A stretch of 64,000 bases of DNA from Rhizobium oryzicola (GCF_030504645.1 NZ_JAUKWQ010000009.1:1-64000); one strand, 5' to 3'. Counted from the stretch's first letter, positions 18,792 to 28,144 are shown. Translations and numbers: made by a program. The notes: generated by a model not told the origin, from the letters alone.

Positions 18792-21416
18792 TCAATCGTT
18801 GCGGTCGAGCATTTCCCGCACGGCAACAGCCAGTTGCTTCAGCGAGAAGGGCTTCGGCAGGAAGCCGAACTTGGCGTCAGCCGGAAGATTGCGGGCAAAG
18901 GCATCTTCCGCATAGCCGGACACGAAGATGAACTTGAGGTCGGGATAGGTCTTGCGCAATTCCGTGAGAAGCGTTGGGCCGTCCATTTCAGGCATCACCA
19001 CGTCGGAAACGACGATGTCTACCTTGCCCTCGAGTTCGTCCATGATGTCGAGCGCTTCTGTGCCCGATCCCGCTTCGTGAACGGTATAGCCACGCGTTTC
19101 CAACATGCGCTTGCCGCCACGCCGGACCGCCTCTTCGTCCTCCACCAGCAGGACCACGGCAGACTTCCCAGTGAGGTCCATGTCGGCGGGCGCAGTGGCC
19201 GCCTGGGCCGGTGCGGCACTCGTCGCAGGCGCATCAGGCGTGCTTGCGTCCCCACGGTTCTCGACCTGTACCGGAACGGGCTGCATTTCCGGAATATGGC
19301 GCGGCAGGAAGACGCGGAACGTTGTTCCCTTCCCCACTTCCGATTCGGGATAGATATAGCCGCCGGACTGCTTGACGATGCCATAGACCATCGAAAGACC
19401 GAGACCTGTCCCCTTGCCCACTTCCTTTGTCGTGAAGAAGGGCTCGAAGATCTTGTCCATGATTTCGGGCGGGATGCCCGTCCCGTTATCCTGAACCTCG
19501 ACGACGACGAAATCTTCGGCGGGCAGACGTGCGCCCGGGAAGGATGCAGCTTCTGCCGCAGGCAGGTTTCGGGTGCGGACGCGGATCATGCCGCCATTCG
19601 GCATGGCGTCGCGTGCGTTGACGCAGAGATTGATCAGCACCTGCTCGAACTGCGACAGGTCCGTGCGCACCGGCCAGAGATCGCGGCCGTACTCGACCTC
19701 AAGCTTCACATTGGTGCCGGAAATCAACCGGTCCACCAGCATACGCAGATCGCCCACCACATCGGTAAGGTTCAGCACGACCGGACGCATGGTCTGCTTG
19801 CGCGAGAAGGCGAGCAGCTGGCGCACCAAGACTGCGGCGCGGTTGGCGTTGCGCTTGATCTCCATGAGATCGGCAAAGCTCGCATCCGACGGACGCGCCT
19901 GCAGAAGCAGATGGTCGGAAGAGAGCAGGATGGCGGTCAGCACGTTGTTGAAGTCGTGCGCGATACCGCCGGCCAGTGTGCCGACCGCATTCATCTTCTG
20001 CGTCTGCGCCATCTGGGTTTCGAGCGCCTTCTGCTCCGTCGTCTCGACGGCGTAGACGATCGCCACCTCTTCCGGCGCCTCGTCGCTTTCGTCGATGACG
20101 GCATTGACGTAGAAGCGCACGTGCCGCTGGTCGTCGCCCGGATGGCGGCAGTCGATCGGCGCGATATCCCCCTGGCGATCCTTGGCGGCAGCGAGCGCCC
20201 GTGCAAGTTCCGTGCGTGCGCTTTCATGCACGATGGTATCGAGCGACGCGCCCGCCTCGACATCATCGCGCGAGACCACGCCGGAAAAGAGCTTCAGGAA
20301 TGGGGCGTTGATGCGCAGGATCTTGCCGTCGCCGCCAATCGAGGCAATCGCCATCGGGGTATTGTTGAAGAAGCGGGTGAAGCGCATGGCAGACGCCGAC
20401 TGATCGCCCACATCGCCCTTCTGGCGACCCAGCACGATCGTCCGGCTTTCGCCGGGAGCACCATCACGGGTCGAGCTGACGGAATGCACCAGCCGGACCG
20501 GCAGGCTCTGGCCGTTGCTGCGGCGCAGATCGAGATCGAGCGTCTCGGTCCGCTTTTCGCCGGGGCTCGCGGTTACGGACTGGATCAGCGCCATGCCCTC
20601 ACCCGCCACCAGGTCGGACATGGACAGCGAACCCGGAACGAATTTGGTGAGATCCAGCCCCAGCCATTCGGCAAGCGTGGCATTGAGATAGAAGACCTCG
20701 CCCTTGCGCCCAGCCGAGAAGAAGCCCGCCGGCGCATGATCGAGGTAATCGATGGCGTTCTGCAGCTCGCGGAAGAATCGTTCCTGATCCTCCCGCTCGG
20801 AGGTGATGTCGGCGATTTGCCAGACATCAAAGGGAGTATTGGCGGTTGGCGAAACCAGAATACGCGCCTTCAAGCGATACCAGTGGGCACCGGCGCTGCC
20901 GGATGTGGCGCGGCCAAGCGGCTTGAGCAGGCGGAACTCCTCGTGCCCTTCCCGGCCCTCGCGCAATGCTGCCGTCAATCGATAGAGGGCTTCTGTTGCT
21001 TCGCGATTCTTGGACAGCAGCGCTTCCAGCGATTGCGCGTTGACGGCCTTTGTGGCGCCCGTCAATCGGCCATAGGCGGCATTGGCATAGACGATACGGC
21101 CCTTGCCGTCGGTCACGAGAATACCGTCCGGATGGCCTGCAAGATAACCGGCGGCGAATTCATCGGGCCGGTATTGCGGCATGACCTCGACAAGGCCGAT
21201 CATGGAGGAAACGATGAAGAAGATGCCGACCATTGCAAGAATGCCGAGCAGGCCCAGCACCAACTGGTTATCCATGGCATCCTTGAAAACGACAAAGGCA
21301 ATCGCAACGCAGACGAGGACGAGCGCAAGCAACAGCAACCGCAAAACGGTTCCGCCTCTCGTTCCGCGGTCAACCAAGGGCGCGTCATAGCTGCCCGCCG
21401 GCTGCGACTTTGTCAT
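18792..21416 (-). CDS. cckA: Hybrid histidine kinase CckA (cell-cycle master kinase)
   Basis: An 874-residue membrane hybrid kinase. Two membrane helices (about 24-44 and 50-71) are followed by PAS-like domains, beginning with the [19 protein letters not shown] block. The HisKA dimerisation helix carries the phospho-His at His487 ([11 protein letters not shown]), then comes an HATPase_c domain (NARDAM; DNGTGIP; GTGLGLS). A proline/alanine linker leads to a receiver with phospho-acceptor Asp805 ([12 protein letters not shown]). This architecture is that of CckA, which phosphorylates CtrA and CpdR through ChpT. ATG 21416 has GAGGTG close upstream; ATG 21428 is an alternative. It is divergent from the FliO-like gene. 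Confidence 0.93.
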   Translation of the reverse strand: MTKSQPAGSYDAPLVDRGTRGGTVLRLLLLALVLVCVAIAFVVFKDAMDNQLVLGLLGILAMVGIFFIVSSMIGLVEVMPQYRPDEFAAGYLAGHPDGILVTDGKGRIVYANAAYGRLTGATKAVNAQSLEALLSKNREATEALYRLTAALREGREGHEEFRLLKPLGRATSGSAGAHWYRLKARILVSPTANTPFDVWQIADITSEREDQERFFRELQNAIDYLDHAPAGFFSAGRKGEVFYLNATLAEWLGLDLTKFVPGSLSMSDLVAGEGMALIQSVTASPGEKRTETLDLDLRRSNGQSLPVRLVHSVSSTRDGAPGESRTIVLGRQKGDVGDQSASAMRFTRFFNNTPMAIASIGGDGKILRINAPFLKLFSGVVSRDDVEAGASLDTIVHESARTELARALAAAKDRQGDIAPIDCRHPGDDQRHVRFYVNAVIDESDEAPEEVAIVYAVETTEQKALETQMAQTQKMNAVGTLAGGIAHDFNNVLTAILLSSDHLLLQARPSDASFADLMEIKRNANRAAVLVRQLLAFSRKQTMRPVVLNLTDVVGDLRMLVDRLISGTNVKLEVEYGRDLWPVRTDLSQFEQVLINLCVNARDAMPNGGMIRVRTRNLPAAEAASFPGARLPAEDFVVVEVQDNGTGIPPEIMDKIFEPFFTTKEVGKGTGLGLSMVYGIVKQSGGYIYPESEVGKGTTFRVFLPRHIPEMQPVPVQVENRGDASTPDAPATSAAPAQAATAPADMDLTGKSAVVLLVEDEEAVRRGGKRMLETRGYTVHEAGSGTEALDIMDELEGKVDIVVSDVVMPEMDGPTLLTELRKTYPDLKFIFVSGYAEDAFARNLPADAKFGFLPKPFSLKQLAVAVREMLDRND

Positions 21417-21769
21417 CACACCTCGCATTTCGACCGGTGGCTGTGCGCCTCGGCCATGGAATCGGTCCATCGCATCTGCATAGCAATTTGCATCCCGGGC
21501 AAAAAGCTCCGATGCCGCAGAAACCGGTTGAAGACAGAGACAATCCTATTGCCGTTCTGGCGATAGCGTCCATATTCTCCGCCACGGGTCGTGGAACACG
21601 GCATGCTTCCAGCCAATAGGTCATTGACCTTGCGGCAAGATTGCTTCCTTGGGAAGCAATCTTCCTTCGGACAACGGAGGCAGACTGTACCGCAGCGTGC
21701 GACACCGCAAGCATTCAAGTGGACGGCTATCGTTTCTGCACGCACTAGGAATATTTAGGGAGTAACGGC
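21417..21769. other. 353-base divergent intergenic region between cckA and the FliO-like gene
   Basis: No coding signal is convincing here. The region must hold the promoters for both divergent genes. Its clear structural element is the perfect 12-bp inverted repeat at 21637-21663. GGGAGTAAC just before 21770 is the ribosome site of the rightward gene. Confidence 0.6.
21637..21663. promoter_or_regulatory. Perfect 12-bp inverted repeat with 3-base loop
   Basis: AAGATTGCTTCC and GGAAGCAATCTT are exact reverse complements around TTG. No T run follows on either strand, so a terminator is unlikely, and the position between two divergent genes favours an operator or an untranslated-leader hairpin. 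It is about 220 bases from the cckA start and 107 bases from the other start. Confidence 0.5.
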
Positions 21770-22885
21770 ATGATCGATGAATTGATGGGCGCCTATGGCA
21801 GCCGTCTGCTGATTGCAGTGGCCGGCGTTGGTGTGGCGCTGATTCTGTTGATCGTCATTCTGTGGCTAGTCCGTCGGCGGGGTGGTCCCTCGCCCTTTAT
21901 CCGGGGCGGCAAGAACCGCGCTCCCCGCCTGCAGGTTCTCGATGCCGCTGCCGTCGATACGCGTCGCCGCATCGTGCTGATCCGGCGCGATGATGTCGAG
22001 CACCTGGTCATGATCGGCGGACCGACCGACATCGTCATCGAAAGCGGCATCCAGCCGGAGGGAACATCTGCACCGTCGAAACCAGTTTCATACGAGCGGG
22101 CACCGCCGGAAGCGATTGCTTCGCCGCAACCAGCCGAACAACCCCGTGTGCCGGAACGCTCGCGCCCGGCGGCAATTGCTGCACAGCCGCAGCCCGCGCC
22201 TGTTGCAATTGTACGGCCTGAACCTGCTGCATTGAAGGTTGACGTGCGCCCGGTAACGGAACAGGCACCTGCTGCACCGATTGCAAAATCCATACCGGCC
22301 GAGCCAACCTCGCTCCCGAATGTTGCCGCAGCCGTCGCCCCCACATCGGACCCGGTGGCATTGCAAAAGCGCGAACCTGTCGGAATACGCCCTGCCCCAC
22401 AGGCAGCAGCAGCAGCAGAGGTATCGACGCCGCCGCGCATTGCGGAACCTCAACCAACGCCAAAACCAGTCGAGGGCAATCTGGGCGCTGCCACCGATGC
22501 GTTGGATGAAGCCCGCCGCCGGGTCTTCCAGACCGCAGCCGCTGCCGCCGCACAGCCCAAACCGGCCATTGCCTCGCCCCTCCAACCGCAACCGGCGCAG
22601 GTCAGGCCGCAGCGCGTCGAGCCAGAGGTGAGCATTGCACCGCCCGCTCCCCAGACCGCGCCTACAAAAACCTTGGGCACCGATTTCGAGCGTATCCTCG
22701 AAGAAGAGATGGCGAACAATCTGGCCGCCAACCGTTCGCCGTCTGAACCTGTATCCGCCTCAACTCTCCCGAACCGCGATCCCTCACAGCCGCGGGTGAC
22801 CGGAGCCTCGCCGGAGCCGTCGCTTCAGAATGAGGTGGCACGGATCTTCGGCGAGATGTCAGTGACGCGCGACGACCGCGCCTAA
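21770..22885 (+). CDS. Membrane-anchored FliO-domain protein with long Pro/Ala-rich tail
   Basis: A 371-residue protein with one N-terminal membrane helix (about 11-34). A compact domain follows (about residues 46-90) that reads LDAAAVDTRRRIVLIRRDD and then VEHLVMIGGPTDIVIE. This is the FliO-type signature of flagellar biosynthesis proteins. The rest is a low-complexity, proline/alanine/glutamine-rich tail of about 270 residues, with one short charged block (DFERILEEEMANNLAA) near the C-terminus. FliO normally helps assemble the flagellar export gate, but no flagellar gene is nearby. A role in flagella is therefore only one possibility. The start has GGAGT at good spacing. Confidence 0.7.
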   Translation: MIDELMGAYGSRLLIAVAGVGVALILLIVILWLVRRRGGPSPFIRGGKNRAPRLQVLDAAAVDTRRRIVLIRRDDVEHLVMIGGPTDIVIESGIQPEGTSAPSKPVSYERAPPEAIASPQPAEQPRVPERSRPAAIAAQPQPAPVAIVRPEPAALKVDVRPVTEQAPAAPIAKSIPAEPTSLPNVAAAVAPTSDPVALQKREPVGIRPAPQAAAAAEVSTPPRIAEPQPTPKPVEGNLGAATDALDEARRRVFQTAAAAAAQPKPAIASPLQPQPAQVRPQRVEPEVSIAPPAPQTAPTKTLGTDFERILEEEMANNLAANRSPSEPVSASTLPNRDPSQPRVTGASPEPSLQNEVARIFGEMSVTRDDRA

Positions 22886-22952
22886 GTCGGAAACGTCATG
22901 CCAGACACATGGTGCAGCCTCACGGTCACCCGACTTTGAGGCTGCACCATGT
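22884..22952. terminator. 16-bp perfect hairpin downstream of the FliO-like gene, with possible pseudoknot
   Basis: ACATGGTGCAGCCTCA (22907-22922) and its exact complement (22937-22952) enclose a 14-base loop. No T run follows on either side (CCCTTTCG on the right). The loop sequence CCGACTT (22930-22936) also complements AAGTCGG at 22884-22890, which begins on the stop codon of the gene. That would make an H-type pseudoknot. It may serve as a terminator or a 3-prime mRNA stabiliser. Confidence 0.55.
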
Positions 22953-23095
22953 CCCTTTCGATATCAATGCGTTCTGCACCACCAGCCGACGCCGGTTTAT
23001 GACCGACATGGTTTCGACAACGACTTCGCTGGCTCAGCAGGCATGACACTCAGCCCGCAGGTCAGGCGAACAGACACCCCTCGATAAGATACAAA

Positions 23096-23116
23096 AAAGC
23101 GCCCATCGGGCGCTTT
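23096..23116 (-). terminator. Intrinsic terminator downstream of dksA
   Basis: Read leftwards, AAAGCGCCC-gat-GGGCGCTTT is followed by further T (six in total). It begins 10 bases after the dksA stop. It is a canonical rho-independent terminator. Confidence 0.85.
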
Positions 23117-23125
23117 CCATCGATC

Positions 23126-23545
23126 TTATTCGTCGCGGTAGACCTTTTCGCGTCGCTCGTGGCGCTCTTGCGCTTCGATCGACAAAGTCGCGATCGGACG
23201 GGCGTCGAGACGCTTGAGGCCGATGGGTTCGCCGGTTTCCTCACAGTAGCCATAGGTGCCGTCTTCGATCCGCTGCAAGGCCGCATCGATCTTGGAAATC
23301 AGCTTGCGCTGGCGGTCGCGGGCACGAAGTTCAATGGCACGATCAGTTTCAGATGAGGCTCTGTCGGCAAGATCTGGATGGTTAGCGCTTTCTTCAGCGA
23401 GGTGGTCCAGGGTTTCACGCGCTTCCCGGAGGATATCATTTTTCCAGGCGATCAGTTTGGCTCGGAAATATGCCCTCTGGTTGGCATTCATGAACTCATC
23501 ATCTTCCGAGAGGACGTAGCTGCTAAGGTCGATCTTCTCACTCAA
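23126..23545 (-). CDS. dksA: RNA polymerase-binding factor DksA, single-cysteine (CTSA) type
   Basis: A 139-residue DksA. It binds in the secondary channel of RNA polymerase and, with ppGpp, resets transcription on starvation. The coiled-coil tip retains the essential DxxDxA motif (Asp58, Asp61, Ala63 in DLADRAS). The zinc-finger positions are Cys101, Thr104, Ser122 and Ala125, so three of the four canonical cysteines are replaced and classical zinc binding is unlikely. The start is TTG 23545, fixed by AGGAG 7 bases upstream and by the SEKIDLSSYVL N-terminus; the frame upstream adds a non-conserved tail. A terminator follows. Confidence 0.93.
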   Translation of the reverse strand: MSEKIDLSSYVLSEDDEFMNANQRAYFRAKLIAWKNDILREARETLDHLAEESANHPDLADRASSETDRAIELRARDRQRKLISKIDAALQRIEDGTYGYCEETGEPIGLKRLDARPIATLSIEAQERHERREKVYRDE

Positions 23546-23775
23546 CGCAATTCTCCTGAAGAACAGCTCTAGGCCGGGTCTATACTCCAATCCACGGGTG
23601 CGGTTCAAGTGTTCTGGGCGGCATTAAGGCATTTTTAAAAGTGTCACAAAAAACGGCTAAATGCCTATTTCCAATGCGCATTCTGTAATCATCGATTCGA
23701 AGCCTTCCACAAAGATTAGCAGATGGCGATCTTCGCGATCTGTTGACGGCAGATAGCGCGCCGGGCTAGTCGAAG

Positions 23776-24312
23776 ATGTCCACAACCATCGAAAAGCAGC
23801 TCATGGTGACCATCGAACCGCCGCCCTCCCGTCTTCTGCTTCTCCGTCACGCCAAGTCTGGCTGGGCTGAACCGGGCCAACGAGACTTCGATCGCATGCT
23901 GGATGACGCCGGATTTGCGGAGGCTGAATTGGTGGCTTCCAAAGCATCGGATCGGGGATTGCGTCCCGATTTGGTGATCTCTTCGACAGCCGTGCGCTGC
24001 CGTCAGACGGCCGATGCCATCAGGCGCGCATTTGGTGAAGACCTGGATATTTCCTTTGTCGACGAACTCTACAACGCGCCGCTCGACACCTATATCGCGC
24101 TCCTTGCGGCCCAGAGCGCCGTACAGTCCCTCATGATCATCGGCCACAACCCGGCGATGGAAGAACTGCTCGAGGCCCTGATCGGGCATGACCGGATGGC
24201 CGCCGTCATTCCTACAGGCTATCCCACCGCAGGCCTATCGGTTCTCGATCACGGCGGGTCAATCATCGCCGCCGCCGGGACATGGCAGTTGAAGGATTTC
24301 GTCACGCCCTAA
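23776..24312 (+). CDS. sixA: SixA-type phosphohistidine phosphatase (histidine phosphatase superfamily)
   Basis: A 178-residue histidine phosphatase. The catalytic RH motif is Arg24-His25 (LLLLRHAKSGW), the second active-site His is His124 in IIGHNPAMEEL, and Glu97 in VDELYNAP is the probable acid. SixA removes phosphate from histidine-phosphotransfer domains or nitrogen-PTS proteins in other bacteria. Two Hpt-related proteins (CckA pathway and the Hpt gene at 30.9 kb) are nearby, but a functional link is speculation. It is followed after 87 bases by the ycjX/ycjF pair on the same strand. Confidence 0.85.
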   Translation: MSTTIEKQLMVTIEPPPSRLLLLRHAKSGWAEPGQRDFDRMLDDAGFAEAELVASKASDRGLRPDLVISSTAVRCRQTADAIRRAFGEDLDISFVDELYNAPLDTYIALLAAQSAVQSLMIIGHNPAMEELLEALIGHDRMAAVIPTGYPTAGLSVLDHGGSIIAAAGTWQLKDFVTP

Positions 24313-24399
24313 CGGGTCTGCTCCATAACGGTCAAAGCACCTTTTTACCGCCAAATGGATCGCTATATGTGAGGCACGACTCTCCACGAGGATCTTGCC

Positions 24400-25875
24400 T
24401 TGCCGCCATCCCTGACGAGCCTGACCGACGACGCGCTGATTGCCTTCGATAATCTGACAGACCGCGCTGCAAGCCTGCTGCATCCGACGATCCGGCTTGG
24501 AGTCACAGGCCTTTCCCGCGCAGGCAAGACAGTCTTCATCTCCTCCCTTGTGCACAACCTTCTGCATGGCGGCCGCCTGCCTCTTTTCGAGCCCATGCGC
24601 TCAGGCCGTATCTCCTCCGTCAGACTGGAGCAGCAGCCGGATGATGCGGTTGCCCGCTTCCAGTACGAGGACCACATACAGGCGCTGGTGCGCGAAAGGA
24701 TCTGGCCCGATTCGACGCGCGCCATTTCGGAGCTTCGCCTGACGCTGGAATATCAAAGCGCCAGCGGATGGGGACGTCTGTTTTCGTCCGGCAAGCTCTC
24801 GATCGACATTGTTGACTATCCGGGTGAATGGCTTCTGGACCTACCACTTCTCGGCCAGGAATATTCGACCTTCAGCGAGAGGACGCTGCAGCTTGCCGAA
24901 ACCGGCATCCGCCGCGAACTGTCGGAAACCTGGCGGCAGATGACGAAAACAGTCGACCCGGACGCACCCGCCGATGAAATGACGGCGCGGCGGCTGGCGG
25001 AAGCCTTTACCGGATATCTCCGCGCCTGCAAATCCGATGAGCGCTCGCTGTCGACGCTTCCGCCCGGTCGCTTCCTGATGCCGGGAGATCTGGAGGGCTC
25101 GCCCGCACTCACCTTCGCGCCGCTGCCGCAAACCCCTGATGGCAAATATGCCAAGGGATCGCTTGGCGCCATGATGGCGCGGCGCTACGATGCCTATCGC
25201 AATGTGGTGGTAAAGCCGTTCTTCCGGGAGCATTTCGCGCGCCTCGACCGGCAGATCGTGCTCGTGGATGCGCTTCAGGCGCTGAACCGGGGACCAGAAG
25301 CCGTACAGGATCTGGAGCGCGCGCTGTCGGATGTGCTGGCCTGCTTCAAGCCCGGAACCAATTCCATCATCTCATCCCTGACTGGCAGGCGAATCGATCG
25401 CGTATTGATTGCCGCGACCAAGGCCGATCATCTCCATCACGAAAGCCACGATCGGCTGGAAGCCATTACGCGGCGGCTGGTGGATCGCGCCATCCACCGC
25501 ATCGGCATGGCGGGCGCCGGCATTGACGTGATGGCAATAGCCTCGGTCCGCGCCACCCGTGAGGCCACTGTAAAGCAGGATGGCATGTTGCTTCCCGTCA
25601 TCACCGGCACGCCCATCGAAGGCGAAAAGATCAACGGCGAGATCTTCGACGGGAAGAGGAAAACAGCCATATTTCCCGGTGACTTACCGGAGAAACCGGA
25701 TTCACTTTTTCACCAACTTGATTCAAAACCTCAGGAAACACTCCTACCCGATTTGAATATCGTTCGTTTTCGGCCTCCATCCCTGGAGGATACGGGCGGC
25801 GCCATCCAGCTATCGGTGCCGCACATCCGACTCGACCGGGCCCTCCAATTTCTGCTGGGAGATCGACTGGCATGA
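24400..25875 (+). CDS. ycjX: YcjX-family P-loop NTPase (DUF463)
   Basis: A 491-residue predicted GTP/ATP-binding protein of the YcjX family, a stress-linked group often encoded with YcjF. The Walker A GLSRAGKT is at residues 37-44, followed by the family's FISSLVHNLL helix. Later blocks include DIVDYPGEW (Walker B-like) and VLIAATKADHLHHESHDRLE, which carries the guanine-specificity-like TKAD. The start is TTG 24400 with GAGGA 7 bases upstream. It overlaps the next gene by 4 bases (ATGA). The exact cellular role is unknown. Confidence 0.9.
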   Translation: MPPSLTSLTDDALIAFDNLTDRAASLLHPTIRLGVTGLSRAGKTVFISSLVHNLLHGGRLPLFEPMRSGRISSVRLEQQPDDAVARFQYEDHIQALVRERIWPDSTRAISELRLTLEYQSASGWGRLFSSGKLSIDIVDYPGEWLLDLPLLGQEYSTFSERTLQLAETGIRRELSETWRQMTKTVDPDAPADEMTARRLAEAFTGYLRACKSDERSLSTLPPGRFLMPGDLEGSPALTFAPLPQTPDGKYAKGSLGAMMARRYDAYRNVVVKPFFREHFARLDRQIVLVDALQALNRGPEAVQDLERALSDVLACFKPGTNSIISSLTGRRIDRVLIAATKADHLHHESHDRLEAITRRLVDRAIHRIGMAGAGIDVMAIASVRATREATVKQDGMLLPVITGTPIEGEKINGEIFDGKRKTAIFPGDLPEKPDSLFHQLDSKPQETLLPDLNIVRFRPPSLEDTGGAIQLSVPHIRLDRALQFLLGDRLA

Positions 25876-26939
25876 CCTCGAACGACCACGCCCCGCCGAG
25901 TGGGCCGCAACCCACCCGCCGTCCCGGCAGTTTCTCACTGGAGGAGCCTGAACGGATGGCGGAGGTCAGACGCCGCCCGCAAAGCTTTGATGAGGGCTTC
26001 ACGGTCGTCGCAGATGAGGAAGATCCCTTCATCACACCGGAAGAGATGGCGGCAGCCGATGCCGCCATCGCGCAGCCCCGCAAGCGACACTTTTCCTTCG
26101 GTAAGCTCGCACTCGGAGCCTTTACCGCCTTCCTGTCTCTGGCCTTCTGGCTCTGGGCAGATCAGGTGGTCCGCGATCTCTTCGCTCGCGCCGACTGGCT
26201 GGGCTACACGGCTGTCATGGTGCTTGGCATCGCAGTCGCTGCACTTTCCATTGTGGTGGGCCGCGAAGTGTACGGCATCCTTCGACTCGGTGCGGTGCAG
26301 ACCCTCAAGGCAGATGCCGAAGCGGCAACCGCAACGCCGGGACCAAAGGCTGCGCGGGCGCTGGTCGACCGTTTGACGAAGCTGCTGGCCCATCGTCCGG
26401 AAGCTGCGCGCGGCCGTGCGGCTTTGGCCGCCACGAAGGACGAGATCATCGACGGTCCGCAGCTGATCGAGCTGGCGGAACGGGAACTGCTGGCGCCGCT
26501 GGATCAGAAGGCACGCGCGCTGATTCTCGCAGCGTCGCGGCGTGTCTCGGTCGTCACCGCCGTCAGCCCCCGTGCCGTGGTGGATCTTGCCTATGTTCTG
26601 TTCGAAGTCACGCGACTGGTACGCGCCATGGCCGATCTCTATGGCGGGCGCCCAGGCACGATCGGCCTGCTGCGACTGCTGCGCGACGTGATCGCCCATC
26701 TCGCCGTCACGGGCTCGATCGCGGTCGGTGACAGCCTTGCGCAACAGGTGTTGGGGCACGGTCTGGCTGCCAAACTATCGGCGCGATTGGGTGAAGGCGT
26801 CATCAACGGCATGTTGACCGCCCGCATCGGAATCGCCGCCATGGACCTCTGCCGCCCGCTACCCTTCCGAAGCCTGAAAAGGCCCGGTATAGGCGACTTT
26901 CTGTCGGACATAGCCCGCAACGACCGGTCACCAACGTAA
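25872..26939 (+). CDS. ycjF: YcjF-family inner-membrane protein (TIGR01620/DUF697)
   Basis: A 355-residue membrane protein of the YcjF family. The first 75 residues are polar. Two membrane helices follow (about 78-102 and 113-135), and a C-terminal DUF697 domain includes ISLR-type hydrophobic helices and the ARIGIAAMDLCRPLPF block. It overlaps ycjX by 4 bases and is surely co-translated with it, so the two probably act together at the inner membrane. In other bacteria the pair is associated with envelope or phage-shock stress. Confidence 0.88.
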   Translation: MTSNDHAPPSGPQPTRRPGSFSLEEPERMAEVRRRPQSFDEGFTVVADEEDPFITPEEMAAADAAIAQPRKRHFSFGKLALGAFTAFLSLAFWLWADQVVRDLFARADWLGYTAVMVLGIAVAALSIVVGREVYGILRLGAVQTLKADAEAATATPGPKAARALVDRLTKLLAHRPEAARGRAALAATKDEIIDGPQLIELAERELLAPLDQKARALILAASRRVSVVTAVSPRAVVDLAYVLFEVTRLVRAMADLYGGRPGTIGLLRLLRDVIAHLAVTGSIAVGDSLAQQVLGHGLAAKLSARLGEGVINGMLTARIGIAAMDLCRPLPFRSLKRPGIGDFLSDIARNDRSPT

Positions 26940-26977
26940 AGACGAGAGGCTCTAAAACGCCCGCCGGAAACCAGTCA

Positions 26978-26985
26978 TTAACCAT
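26978..26985 (+). promoter_or_regulatory. CtrA-half-site-like TTAACCAT
   Basis: TTAACCAT matches the half-site described for CtrA in Caulobacter and lies 55 bases before the start of the secreted-protein gene at 27040. An 8-base match is weak evidence alone. It is listed because cckA, the kinase at the head of the CtrA pathway, is nearby. Confidence 0.25.
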
Positions 26986-27039
26986 TCCCGACATAAATTA
27001 CGGGCTGCTACAGGACGCTGCTCGCCCAAGGAAAGTCAA

Positions 27040-27594
27040 ATGGTCTCGCGCTTCTTTTCGTTCTCCGGCGGGTTTTCTGCCGCTGCAATCATGGCCATGA
27101 CGGCACTCGTGCCGCAGGCTCACGCCGGTTCGCGCGACCAGGCATTCTTCGAGAATGCATCAGGCGCCTGGAAGGGTCCCGGTGAAATCGTGGCCGGCAA
27201 ATACAAGGGCACGAAGTTCACCTGCAACCTGACAGGCGAACCCGGTCCCGATGGCGAGACCGGTATCAAGCTGGACGGAACCTGCCGGGTTGGCGTGTTC
27301 AAGCAACCAATGTCCGCCACCATCATTCGCAAGGGCGACGGCTACAAGGGCCAGTTTCTGGATGGTGCTGACGGCAAGGGTCTCGATATTGTATCGGGCG
27401 CTGTGAATGGCGATCGCATCGTTCTTGGCATCAACCGCGCCACGCTGAACGGCGCGATGATCGCCCGCATGCAGGACAAGAACGCCATGAACATCACGAT
27501 CTCGGTGCGCGTCGAGGATGAGATGGTTCCTGTCATCGGCCTTGCTCTGACCCGCGATACGGATGCCGTCGTTGTCGGCTCGATCAAGAACTGA
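27040..27594 (+). CDS. Secreted protein of unknown function
   Basis: A 184-residue exported protein. It has a signal peptide of about 29 residues (ends QAHA before GSRDQAF) and a mature domain made mostly of beta strands, with GPGEIVAGKYKGTKFTCNL and a DGTCRVGVF strand. The two cysteines could pair. It may be a lipocalin- or YceI-like small barrel, but I cannot assign a family. AAGGAAAG precedes the ATG. It is convergent with folK, with only 22 bases between the stop codons. Confidence 0.7.
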   Translation: MVSRFFSFSGGFSAAAIMAMTALVPQAHAGSRDQAFFENASGAWKGPGEIVAGKYKGTKFTCNLTGEPGPDGETGIKLDGTCRVGVFKQPMSATIIRKGDGYKGQFLDGADGKGLDIVSGAVNGDRIVLGINRATLNGAMIARMQDKNAMNITISVRVEDEMVPVIGLALTRDTDAVVVGSIKN

Positions 27595-27616
27595 TTGATG
27601 ACGCAGAGCGGACGGG

Positions 27617-28144
27617 TCAACCCGTCCGCCACCATTGCTGGCTCTCGTCTGCGATCTCGATCCCAGCGACATCCGCTCCGGCTAACCAGTCAGCGACCTT
27701 CTTACCCTTCACCTCAAGATCCGGCGCGATATCCGCCAACGGCATCAACACGAAGCCACGCTCCGTCATGCGCGGGTGCGGAACCGTGAGCCGCGCGCAT
27801 TCCTGCTCAAGGCTGTCATAGGTCAGCACATCAATATCGATGGTCCGCGGTCCCCATCGCTCGATCCGCTCCCGCTTCATCGAACGTTCGATTTCAAGGC
27901 AGGTCGTCAACAGGTCATCCGGCGCAAGCTGCGTGTCGAGCAAGGCACAGGCATTGAAGAAGTCGGCCTGATCAGTCTTACCCCATGGTGGTGTGCGATA
28001 AAGCCGCGAAACGGCGACCACGCGACAGTCCGGCCTTGCGTCAAGAATCTCCAATGCATCCGCCATCAGCCGGCGCGGATCGCCAATATTGCCGCCAAGC
28101 CCCAGCGAAGCCCGATGCCAGCCGCGTTCAGGGGCGATGTTCAA
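27617..28144 (-). CDS. folK: 2-amino-4-hydroxy-6-hydroxymethyldihydropteridine pyrophosphokinase
   Basis: Transfers pyrophosphate from ATP to the pterin alcohol, the step before dihydropteroate synthase. The 175-residue protein has the typical SLGLGGNIGDPRR N-terminal loop, the RTPPWGKTDQADFFNAC segment and the RWGPRTIDIDVLTY signature. The start is TTG 28144 with a strong GGAGG 6 bases upstream, inside the end of folB (17-base overlap). It is the last gene of folP-folB-folK. Confidence 0.95.
   Translation of the reverse strand: MNIAPERGWHRASLGLGGNIGDPRRLMADALEILDARPDCRVVAVSRLYRTPPWGKTDQADFFNACALLDTQLAPDDLLTTCLEIERSMKRERIERWGPRTIDIDVLTYDSLEQECARLTVPHPRMTERGFVLMPLADIAPDLEVKGKKVADWLAGADVAGIEIADESQQWWRTG

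Noticed and set aside
18696..21566. 956-codon + strand frame opposite cckA
   Set aside because: It is the antisense shadow of a complete hybrid kinase.
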